From assembly GCA_004377365.1 (NCBI GenBank), contig SOHZ01000469.1:1-34592 (forward strand): 34,592 bases of DNA, written 5' to 3'. Source of the DNA: Anaerolineales bacterium (GTDB lineage: Bacteria; Chloroflexota; Anaerolineae; E26-bin7). Position numbers and translations under genes: made by a program. The notes under the pieces are model-generated. The model was not told the origin of the DNA. It saw nothing but the letters and a program-made list of their open reading frames with translations, and ran no database searches. This document shows, piece by piece, positions 26,789 to 34,592 of this stretch (position 1 is the first letter of the stretch; each line of letters starts with the position of its first letter).

Positions 26789-26962
26789 TCACCACTTATT
26801 TGCCGACGCCAGCGCCGCCTCAATCTGCTCCACCACCGTCTTCTGCGGAGAACCATCCCCCGGTTCACGTTCACGGGCGATGCGCTCCGCCTCCAGCAGC
26901 GGGATGCCTTCCGGGATGGAGGAGATGGTGTCCCCCAATCCTCGCCCATCGGCGGGGAAGGG
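26789..26962 (-). other. In-frame open extension downstream of STAND stop, copy B of the conserved tail module
   Basis: Reads PFPADGRGLGDTISSIPEGIPLLEAERIAREREPGDGSPQKTVVEQIEAALASANKW*, in the same frame as the STAND ORF after its TAA (26963-26965). Confidence 0.5.
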
Positions 26963-26984
26963 TTAGGGTGGGGGTTGTCTCCCC
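26921..26984. repeat. Dispersed palindromic repeat (LTLPRRWARIGG / NPNPSPPMGEDWG type) overlapping STAND 3' end
   Basis: - strand GGAGACAACCCCCACCCTAACCCTTCCCCGCCGATGGGCGAGGATTGGGGGACACCATCTCC; imperfect inverted ends. Confidence 0.6.
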
Positions 26985-29569
26985 CGCAGCCTCTCCACCA
27001 ACTCCCGCGCCTCCGCCAAACCCCTGCTCTGCAGCCGCTCGTAAATCTCCAGCGCCTCTTGCGCCAACGGCAGCGCCAGGTCCGCCCGCCCTTCCGCTTC
27101 CCACACGCGCGCCAAGCCGTATTGTGCCTGTGCGATGATTTCAACCCTTCCGACTTCTCTCGCTAGCGAAAGTGCCTGCTCAAACCACTGGCGCGCCTCA
27201 GCCCATTGCTCGCGGTCCAGCGCAAGTTGGCCCAGGTTACCCATGCTGTCAGCTTGATTACCTTTGTCATCAATCTTGCGCAACAGCTCCAACGCCTCGC
27301 GGTAATACCGTTCCGCTGCGTCATAATCTTGGCGCTCGTGGGCAAGCTCGCCCAAATCGAAGAGCCCATTCGCTACATCAGCATCCAAACCCAAATCGCG
27401 CCAAACGGCAAGGGCGTCTTGGTAAAGTCGTTCGGCTTCATCATAGTCTTCGCGCTGCCGTGCAACCAGCCCGCGCGTCCGCGTGGCAGTGGCTTGCTCA
27501 CGTTTGCTTCCCCCGCGTGCCCACGCCTCCGCGCAGCGGTCCGCCCACAGCGCGGCGTCGTCGGTGCGGGCGCGGTGACAGTGAATCCAAGCTGCTTGAT
27601 AGGCACGCCAACCCGCCTTGCTCCAGTCTTGCAGCGCGCGCGCTGCTTCATACGCCCACGCGCTCAACTGCACCCGCTCATCCCAACGCCCGCCAAACCA
27701 AAGGAACCGCGACAGTGCATGTGCCAAGTCAACCAACATCCGCGCCGCGTCTTTGTCCCCCACCGTTTCGCCTCGCACCGCCGCCATCTCCCACAGCCAA
27801 TTGGCCGCCGCCTCCAGGTTCGCCCACTCCGCTTCGAGCCGGTCGTACGTCTTGTAGCTCTCCTTGCCCTCGCCGCCGTATCGTTTGGCATAGTCCAGCC
27901 AAAAGCGCGCAAAGCGCATGCCCGTCTCGCCCGCCGCGTCCGCATCGGCCAGCAACTCGTCGCGGACGTAGGCGCGGGTGAGGGGGTGCAGACTGTAGCG
28001 TTCCTCGCCCAACTCTTTGTTCACCAATGAAAGGGCGTCCAGTCGTTCCAGCACCGTCTCCAACGCCGTGCGCGACAAATCGGCCACGGCCATCAGCACC
28101 TCAAACGTGGCCGACGGGACAAAGAACGAGAGCGCGCTGAGCGCCGCCACGTCGCTCGTGCCCAGCTCTTGGCGCGCCTCCTGGTAGACGAACTCTTGCA
28201 GTGGCGATTCGCGCGCCGCACCTCGCCGCAGCATGGCCAGCGCGCCGTCAAAGCTCAGCGTGACACGTACACGCATCAAGCCCAATGTGTGCACGAGCGC
28301 CAGCGGCGAGCCGCCCGTCGCGTCATGCAACTCTTGCCAACGCCCTTGAACGCGCTGCAATTTACCTTTCAAGCGCGCGTCGCGTTCGGCTTGGTGAGCG
28401 ATAATCTCGCGCGCCGTCTCCCAATCCAACTTTTCCAGGCGCAGCCAGAGCGCGCCCTCGCCGCCGCGCCGTCGGCTGGTCAGCATCGCCTTGTTGCCCT
28501 GCGGCAGGAAGCGCAGCCAATCCGCCAGCGCCTCCTGCTCCTCCTTGGTCAGCGTTTCCAGGTTATCGTAGATGATCAGGGCACGTGTCGTCTGCAGCGT
28601 GTCCAGCAACGCGCGCCGCCTGTCCTCGCCCGTCAGTTGGGTGATGCCTGGCTTGCCCAGGGTGCGCGCCGTCTCGTTGACGAACTCGTCCAGCGTGGTC
28701 GCCGCGCGCGCTTCGGCTCTGATGCCACTCGGTTCCAAACGCTTTTGCTTGGCGCTGACAAAGATGAAGGCATCGAACAGATCGCCCTCTTTGCAGCGAT
28801 AAGCCGCCTCCACCGCCAGCGCCGTCTTGCCGATGCCGCCGATGCCGTCAATCACCACACCCCAGCCGCGCTCCTCGGGACCCAGCGCGCCCAGCACCCT
28901 GTCCATCTCCCTGTTTCGCCCGAAGAACGCCGCGCGGCGCGGCAGGTTGTCGGGCACGCGCGGCGCAAAGACCTGGACTTCTTGCGGCGAAACGACGCGC
29001 TGCTTGACCTGCTCCGAATAGTCGAGGAGAAACGTGGTCAGGTTCTGGCGCACGAGGCGTTCAAACGATTCAATGCTGTCAAAGGTTCGATAGAGGCCAG
29101 GATGATCCGCGTCAGGCGTAAAGCCCGTGAAGAACTCTTTGACGCGCTGAAACTGAGCGGGGTCGAGGTCATCGGGCGGGATGCTGCGCTTGCACCAGTA
29201 GAACATCACGCGCGGACGTTTGTGTTGCTGCCACAGGCGATACGCCACGCGAAATTCTTCTTCCGTGCCAGATAGGTACTCCTTTTGCGTCTGCGGGTCC
29301 TTGCCCCCTGGCAGCGTCCCAAAGCGATGCCACAGAATGCCGATGAACAGGTCCCACGTGTCGGGCTTGAGTTGGTCGAGGATAATTTGCTCGGGGCGAC
29401 CCAGGCCAGCCACGACCTGTCGCCAATCCACCAACTCCAACGTCACGCCGACGTGCTCCGCCAGCGCTTTCAAATCCTCGACGACCGTCGCCAGCCGCGC
29501 GCGCTCGTTCGCCACATCCCTCGGCGACGCGGCAAAGATGCGCAGTTTCTTCAAACTGTCTGTGTTCAT
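26963..29569 (-). CDS. DUF4062 - NB-ARC/STAND ATPase - TPR protein
   Basis: N-term LRIFAASPRDVANERARLATVVEDLKALAEHVGVTLELVDWRQV; P-loop IDGIGGIGKTALAVEAAYRC; ALIIYDNLETL; GNKAMLTSRRR; C-terminal TPRs. Confidence 0.9.
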   Translation of the reverse strand: MNTDSLKKLRIFAASPRDVANERARLATVVEDLKALAEHVGVTLELVDWRQVVAGLGRPEQIILDQLKPDTWDLFIGILWHRFGTLPGGKDPQTQKEYLSGTEEEFRVAYRLWQQHKRPRVMFYWCKRSIPPDDLDPAQFQRVKEFFTGFTPDADHPGLYRTFDSIESFERLVRQNLTTFLLDYSEQVKQRVVSPQEVQVFAPRVPDNLPRRAAFFGRNREMDRVLGALGPEERGWGVVIDGIGGIGKTALAVEAAYRCKEGDLFDAFIFVSAKQKRLEPSGIRAEARAATTLDEFVNETARTLGKPGITQLTGEDRRRALLDTLQTTRALIIYDNLETLTKEEQEALADWLRFLPQGNKAMLTSRRRGGEGALWLRLEKLDWETAREIIAHQAERDARLKGKLQRVQGRWQELHDATGGSPLALVHTLGLMRVRVTLSFDGALAMLRRGAARESPLQEFVYQEARQELGTSDVAALSALSFFVPSATFEVLMAVADLSRTALETVLERLDALSLVNKELGEERYSLHPLTRAYVRDELLADADAAGETGMRFARFWLDYAKRYGGEGKESYKTYDRLEAEWANLEAAANWLWEMAAVRGETVGDKDAARMLVDLAHALSRFLWFGGRWDERVQLSAWAYEAARALQDWSKAGWRAYQAAWIHCHRARTDDAALWADRCAEAWARGGSKREQATATRTRGLVARQREDYDEAERLYQDALAVWRDLGLDADVANGLFDLGELAHERQDYDAAERYYREALELLRKIDDKGNQADSMGNLGQLALDREQWAEARQWFEQALSLAREVGRVEIIAQAQYGLARVWEAEGRADLALPLAQEALEIYERLQSRGLAEARELVERLRGRQPPP

Positions 29570-30216
29570 CTTCCCATTAGCTCTTTTGCCAGTGCCACCG
29601 CTCTGATGGCGTTCTCAGAATAGCCATCAGAGCCAATCTCCTCGGCCCACGATTGGCTCACCGGAGCCCCGCCCACTATGATCTTGACCTTCTCGCGCAA
29701 CCCGGCTTCCTGGAAGCTCTCGATGACCTTCCTCTGATTGAGCATGGTGGTGGTCAGCAGGGCCGAAAGCCCTACGATGTCGGCCTCCACTTCGCTGGCT
29801 TTTTCCACGAAAGCGGAAACAGGCACGTCAACTCCCAGGTCAAAGACCTGGAAGCCGTTGGCCGACAGCATGGTGGCCACCAGGCTTTTGCCGATTTCGT
29901 GGATATCACCGGCCACGGTGCCGATGACCACCTTGCCCAACACCTGCCGCTGCTGTTGCCTGCGGGCCAGTTCGGGCTCCAGCACGGCGATGGCTGCCTT
30001 CATAGCCTCCCCACCCATGACCAGATGGGGCAGGAAGACGTCGCCCTGGGTGAAAAGATCGCCCAGCACGTTCATACCACGTGTGTATCCGTGGTCAATG
30101 ACCTCCAGCGGGTCCAGGCCTAGACTGACGGCCTTCTGAGCCAGTTCCTCAGCCTGCTCAGGCTCGCCATCTATGACACTTTGGCTCATGGTTTGATACA
30201 GTTCGTTGGTAGACAT
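29566..30216 (-). CDS. Corrinoid (B12-binding) methyltransferase protein, MttC/MtgC-like
   Basis: B12 motif GTVAGDIHEIGKSLVATMLSANGFQVFDLGVDVPVSAFVEKA..VGLSALLTTTM; start set at 30216 (MSTNELYQ), because the ORF-track extension is repeat-derived. Confidence 0.9.
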   Translation of the reverse strand: MSTNELYQTMSQSVIDGEPEQAEELAQKAVSLGLDPLEVIDHGYTRGMNVLGDLFTQGDVFLPHLVMGGEAMKAAIAVLEPELARRQQQRQVLGKVVIGTVAGDIHEIGKSLVATMLSANGFQVFDLGVDVPVSAFVEKASEVEADIVGLSALLTTTMLNQRKVIESFQEAGLREKVKIIVGGAPVSQSWAEEIGSDGYSENAIRAVALAKELMGR

Positions 30217-30231
30217 AAATGTTCTCCTTGG

Positions 30232-30265
30232 GATTGCTTCGTCGCTTCGCTCCTCGCAATGACAC
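30232..30265. repeat. Second copy (fragment) of CHCEERSDEAI-type repeat
   Basis: gattgcttcgtcgcttcgctcctcgcaatgacac, inverse of the 19133 left arm. Confidence 0.75.
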
Positions 30266-30300
30266 AAAAATGTGACATCGGCAAGAAGATAGGTTCTCGA

Positions 30301-31761
30301 TTATTCCGGTGAGGGCAGCTTGTCCAGCCCGGCGGCTTTCGCAGCCCGTAGGGTGATGCCCTCCAGTTCCTTGATCACCTCTGGCGGCAGTTCCCTGGGC
30401 TCGTAGGTGGCGATCAGCTCCTCCACCTGTTCGTGGGCGCGATGGGTGGCGTCCCTGGCCCCTTTCTCCTCCCAGGCCTGGCGGGTGTCCCGGTCAATCA
30501 CAGCCGAGGGCATGAACAACTCTTTTTGGAACCATTCGACGGTGTGCTTGGTGGCCAAAAAGTTGCCTTTGTGCCCCACCTGCTGGATGATGGCCGTAGC
30601 CAGGGGGTCCTCGGAGCAATCCATGCCCTGAACCAGACGGCGGGCCATGCCGATGATCTCGTGGTCAATGACCAGTTTCTCCAGGCTGAAGCAACTCTCA
30701 AAGTCCATCATCCCGGCCCCGGAGACCATGTTGACTCCGGCCAGGGCGGCCATGATGGTCCCGATCCCCGATTCGAGACCAGCCTGGCCGTCAACGACCT
30801 TGGCATCGCTCATGCCCATGTAGGCGTGGGTGGGCAGGTCCAGATACTTGCCCACCTGAACGTAGGCGCAATCCATCATCAGGGTCTCGATGGCTCCCAT
30901 GGGCGTCGTGCCGGTGCGCATGTCAAAGGCCGCTGGCGACCCGCCCCAGACGATGGGGCTGCCCACCTTAGCCAGTTGGTGGATGGCCAGGCCGCTGAGG
31001 TTTTCAGCGGCGTGCTGGACCACGGACCCCACCAGGGTGGCAGGACCGGTCGCCCCGGCCAGGGGCATGGAGACCAGTTCGGCGGGGACACCAGCGCGGG
31101 CGCAATCAATCAGGTTCTGGCAGGTGATCTCGCTCCACAGCAAGGGCGGTGAGGGACAGACGTCAAAGACGGCCAGGGGGTTCTCAGCCAGGGCCTCCGC
31201 GCTGCCAGCCACGGCCACCAGCAGATCGTGCATGACCGACCAGGTCTCCACGGCAAAGGCCCCGGTGACCACTGGCTTCACGGCGTAGCGGAGCACCAGA
31301 TAGAGACGATAGAGATCGCCCATGCTCTCCGGCACGTCGGCACAGACCATAGCAGTGCTGACCGCGTCCAGTTCGGGCAGCACCTCGGCCAGTTTGATGT
31401 ACCGCACAAAATCGGCCGTGACGGGTGGGCGCGACCTGACCGCGCCGTGGTCGAGGATGTGGATAGCCGCCGAACCGGGGTCGAACTGGACGTCGTCGCC
31501 CCCATAATGAACCATGGGCTCCCCACTGGTGTCATAAAGGTGAAAAGACGAAGGTGCGCTCTCCACCGCTTGGCGGGCCAGTTCGGCCGGGATTTGGGCC
31601 ACCCTGGCCTCTAAATCCACGGTGGCTCCGGCGTCGGCCAGGAGGCCCAGGGCCTCGTCGCTGTGGATGCGCACGCCGGGGTCCCAGAGCAACTCGTAGG
31701 CCTCGGCTACGATGCGCTCGATGGTCTCCCGATTCAGCAGTTCCAATTTGGGTCTGAGCAT
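30301..31761 (-). CDS. MttB-family methyltransferase, second paralog, no in-frame TAG
   Basis: MttB-like: LAENPLAVFDVCPSPPLLWSEITCQNLIDCARAGVPAELVSMPLAGATGPATLVGSVVQHAAENLSGLAIHQL; adjacent to the corrinoid protein. Confidence 0.88.
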   Translation of the reverse strand: MLRPKLELLNRETIERIVAEAYELLWDPGVRIHSDEALGLLADAGATVDLEARVAQIPAELARQAVESAPSSFHLYDTSGEPMVHYGGDDVQFDPGSAAIHILDHGAVRSRPPVTADFVRYIKLAEVLPELDAVSTAMVCADVPESMGDLYRLYLVLRYAVKPVVTGAFAVETWSVMHDLLVAVAGSAEALAENPLAVFDVCPSPPLLWSEITCQNLIDCARAGVPAELVSMPLAGATGPATLVGSVVQHAAENLSGLAIHQLAKVGSPIVWGGSPAAFDMRTGTTPMGAIETLMMDCAYVQVGKYLDLPTHAYMGMSDAKVVDGQAGLESGIGTIMAALAGVNMVSGAGMMDFESCFSLEKLVIDHEIIGMARRLVQGMDCSEDPLATAIIQQVGHKGNFLATKHTVEWFQKELFMPSAVIDRDTRQAWEEKGARDATHRAHEQVEELIATYEPRELPPEVIKELEGITLRAAKAAGLDKLPSPE

Positions 31762-32095
31762 TTCTTTCTCCTTTGAACAAAGTCATTCGCACCCAATGAT
31801 AGCACGCAGTGGGAGCTTTGTCAATTAAGGGCTGACAACCCAATGCCAAAGCAAGGCGCGACGCGCTTGCGTCTTCAGGAACGTTACGCAATGGAGCCTT
31901 CCCCCATTCCCGTGTCCAAACCGTGTAACACTCACCTGGTACTTCTTTCCCATTGACTTTCACAAGGGTTGTGGTATGTTAATAAGGAAAGTTTCGGATC
32001 AGAGGAGCCAGAGCAGCCAGCGCGATAGTAGCGTAACAGAGTGTCGCTATTACCCTCATAATAAGTATCCGCTACGTAAGCGTTTTTTTACACAG

Positions 32096-32124
32096 TTGAC
32101 TTAAAGCAAGAGTGAGGGTATAAT
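32096..32124 (+). promoter_or_regulatory. Sigma70 promoter for the DUF4388/GTPase module
   Basis: TTGACT-17 bp-TATAAT. Confidence 0.75.
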
Positions 32125-32197
32125 TCGAATATACGCTTTTTCAAATAGCGGCCTGTCCAGAAACGGCGGTTCACTACTAAAGCAAAGGTGAAAGAAC

Positions 32198-33025
32198 ATG
32201 GCACTTAAGGGAAATCTGAGGGACTTTAGCACTACCCAGCTTCTCAATCTCATCAACCTGGCACGTAAGACGGGCGCTCTAACTATTAAAGCGCAGGGGA
32301 CCTCGGCCAGGTTGTTTTTCAAAGAGGGGAAGCTGATCCATGCCTCTCTAGGTGGTCGGGATGGACATCTAGCTAATATGTTGCTTAAAGCAGGCAAGCT
32401 CAGCGCCGAGCAATCCAGAACTATCCAGGCACATTCTGAGATTGATTCTGATAAGGAGCTTGGGCTTCTTCTGATCAATGCTGACTATGTCACCCAGAAC
32501 GACATTGTACAGAGTGTAAAAGTCTACATCCTGGATGTGGTTTACACGCTCTTCACATGGGTAGAGGGCCTGTTTTATTTCGAGCCCAATCTCCTTCCCT
32601 CAGAAGACAAGATCACTGTGCCCATCAACCTCGAAAACATCATTTTGGAGGGGAGTCGCCGGCTCAAGGAGTGGGAAAGATTGCAAGATGAACTCCCTGA
32701 CTTGAACAGGGCCTTGAGATTCACAGACCGGCCTGATACTAAGCTCCGCGACATTAACCTCAGCGTGGAAGAATGGCGGGTTATCTCCTTCATAAATCCT
32801 CGCAACACCATCAAACAGATAGCCCAATCTAACAATATGAGCGATTTCCAAATTCGGAAAATCGTCTATGGCATGTTTCAAGCTGGCTTGGTAGAATTAG
32901 TGACACCGGAAGGGGGTGAGGTAAAACCAGGAATGCTACCTGGACGCCCAAGGACTGCGGCACCGCCACCGGCGGTGAAGCGGGGGGTGATCCTGCGTCT
33001 GATTGATAGGATTAAAAAGATATAG
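32198..33025 (+). CDS. DUF4388 (PATAN-like) domain protein
   Basis: MALKGNLRDFSTTQLLNLINLARKTGALTIKAQGTSARLFFKEGKLIHASLGGRDG; C-terminal helical/wHTH-like region. Confidence 0.8.
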   Translation: MALKGNLRDFSTTQLLNLINLARKTGALTIKAQGTSARLFFKEGKLIHASLGGRDGHLANMLLKAGKLSAEQSRTIQAHSEIDSDKELGLLLINADYVTQNDIVQSVKVYILDVVYTLFTWVEGLFYFEPNLLPSEDKITVPINLENIILEGSRRLKEWERLQDELPDLNRALRFTDRPDTKLRDINLSVEEWRVISFINPRNTIKQIAQSNNMSDFQIRKIVYGMFQAGLVELVTPEGGEVKPGMLPGRPRTAAPPPAVKRGVILRLIDRIKKI

Positions 33026-33119
33026 AGAACACTCCTGAGGCGGAGAGTCGGGGAGAGGCAGAGGATTGTTTCTCATTGCCCTTCCTATTCATCTGAAAGA
33101 GAAGAGGTAGATAGCCAAA

Positions 33120-33656
33120 ATGCAAACAGTAAAAATGGTCGTCACCGGCCCCTTCAGTGCTGGCAAAACAGAGTTTATCAAAATCATCAGCGAGATTGAC
33201 GTCGTCTCCACCGAACGCAGAATCACTGATGAGACCCAGCGCGTTAAGAAGGAGACCACAGTGGCTATGGACTTTGGGCGTATCACTGTTGATGAGGATT
33301 TGGTCTTATATCTTTTTGGCACGCCTGGCCAGAAGCGCTTCGATTTCATGTGGGAGATTCTGTCCGAAGGGATGCTAGGCTTCATTGTGCTCATAGACAG
33401 TGTTCGCCCCGAGACCTTCCGTGAGGCGAGACGCATCCTTGACGTCTTCAGCGGCTATGGTGCCACCACGCCCTACATTGTGGCCGCCAACAAACAAGAT
33501 TTGCCTGACGCATGGCTGCCGGAGGATCTACGCATCGCCTTGAAGATAGATCGGAATGTGAAAGTCCTGCCCTGTGTGGCCACCGACAAAGAAAGCGTTA
33601 AAACGGTCCTTTTGGAACTCCTGTACTACATTTTGGAGGGGACGGAAGAGGAATAG
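33120..33656 (+). CDS. MglA/Ras-like small GTPase
   Basis: P-loop VVTGPFSAGKTEFIK; FGTPGQKRFDFMWE; NKQD. Confidence 0.88.
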   Translation: MQTVKMVVTGPFSAGKTEFIKIISEIDVVSTERRITDETQRVKKETTVAMDFGRITVDEDLVLYLFGTPGQKRFDFMWEILSEGMLGFIVLIDSVRPETFREARRILDVFSGYGATTPYIVAANKQDLPDAWLPEDLRIALKIDRNVKVLPCVATDKESVKTVLLELLYYILEGTEEE

Positions 33657-34015
33657 CTGTCCTCTGAGGGGAAGACAGCATTGATGGTCTGAGTATGGCT
33701 TCATCACCGGCCCCTGGCGTGGAGGAGTGGGGCTTGGTATGCTCCTCCTGGGTGAGTGTATCACCATTGAGCTGGGACGGGACATGGTCGTTCAAGATCT
33801 ACATCAGGAGCGAAAGCTTACATATTTCTGATGCCAGCAGGTGAGGAAGCAGTTCTGACGGCCCTGGCTCGACGGCAGGCGGAACCAGATCTCTGGATAC
33901 GAAACGGGCCGCTAAGGATCTGGAGAGGGTGGTCTGATCGAGTTCGGTGATTAGGTTCCAGGTAGCCAGCCGCCTAATCACCCAGACCTAGCCACCCGCA
34001 GCGGAGGGGACAGGT

Positions 34016-34592
34016 TGAGTTCCATAGTTACGGATAAAGGGATCGTTCATTATGAAGTAGACGGACGTGGCAAACCCCTCGTTTTCCTGCACGGTTGGTT
34101 GGGTTCATGGGGTGTCTGGCGGGACACCATGTTGACTATCTCAGATCTGCGCCAGTACAAAATCTACGCGCTGGATTTCTGGGGCTTTGGTGACTCAGCG
34201 AAAAAGAGCTTGGCCTCCTTTACTATCTCCTCATATGTATTCATGGTAGATCAGTTCATGGAGATAATGGGCATAGCGCAGGCTCCAGTGATTGGCCATT
34301 CGATGGGAGGGACAGTGGCCATGAATTTAGCTTTGGAGCATCCCTCCCGTGTCGAGAAGGTCGTTGTTATAGATTCTCCTATGATAGGCAGTTCTCTTAA
34401 CATCCTACTCAAGCTTGCCGGCCGTAAATTTATCGCTTCTCTCATCTGGAGCAATCTTGGCCTTCTGCGCTTAGGCCTAAGAATATATTCTTCTCAGTGG
34501 GCCAAAGATGGCCTGAAGCTTTACAGGATGATAGAAAAAGACCTCTCCCAGATGACTGTAGAAGCGTTCTGGTGGAGCATAGCTTCGTTACG
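34016..34592 (+). CDS. Alpha/beta hydrolase, partial (runs off window end)
   Basis: Own translation from TTG with SD GGAGGGG: LSSIVTDKGIVHYEVDGRGKPLVFLHGWLGSWGVWRDTM..YALDFWGFGDSA..VIGHSMGGTVAMNLALEHPSRVEKVVVIDSP. Not in the ORF track. Confidence 0.85.

Noticed and set aside
27172-29275. Several 100-368 aa + strand ORFs
   Set aside because: High-GC antisense shadow of the STAND ATPase, which has clear domain motifs.
31532-31963. 143-aa - strand ORF upstream of and overlapping mttB
   Set aside because: Out of frame with mttB, no recognisable domain, crosses the likely promoter region.
32068-32088. Short hairpin CGCTACGTAAGCG followed by TTTTTTT as a terminator
   Set aside because: Stem of about 4 bp is too short, and no gene ends immediately upstream on the + strand.
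33660-34010. Possible short gene after the GTPase
   Set aside because: Only fragments under 50 codons with internal stops; no recognisable motif, so left as unexplained intergenic DNA.

Overview
Likely chromosomal window from a Chloroflexota-type bacterium; this lineage is inferred from protein style and was not tested. Genes run mostly + from 1.5 to 12.7 kb, - from 12.8 to 31.8 kb, and + after 32.2 kb. The core is an origin-type cluster on the - strand: rpmH (GTG start, missed by the ORF track), rnpA, yidD, yidC, jag, with parA/parB and coaE nearby; no dnaA is visible. Around it lie envelope/sensor proteins with T/P-rich linkers (L,D-transpeptidase, YVTN/BNR propeller lipoprotein, Ser/Thr kinase, FxLYD/FN3-like protein), an EF-G-like GTPase, two MttB-family methyltransferases plus a corrinoid protein, a TIR-like/FGE-sulfatase fusion, a DUF4062-STAND-TPR ATPase, a DUF433/DUF5615 pair, an orphan ThiS/MoaD-like protein, and a DUF4388 + MglA-like GTPase module. 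A partial Xer-like recombinase and a partial alpha/beta hydrolase sit at the window edges. The most notable observation is a duplicated 31-codon peptide module (copies near 25.97 and 26.82 kb, - strand). The copies differ at 12 codons: 11 changes are synonymous and one is Arg/Lys. Each copy lies in frame directly downstream of another gene's stop codon (STAND ATPase and DUF5615). This suggests an unannotated, protein-level-conserved tail or micro-ORF. All family names come from motif recognition by eye; no database search was run.
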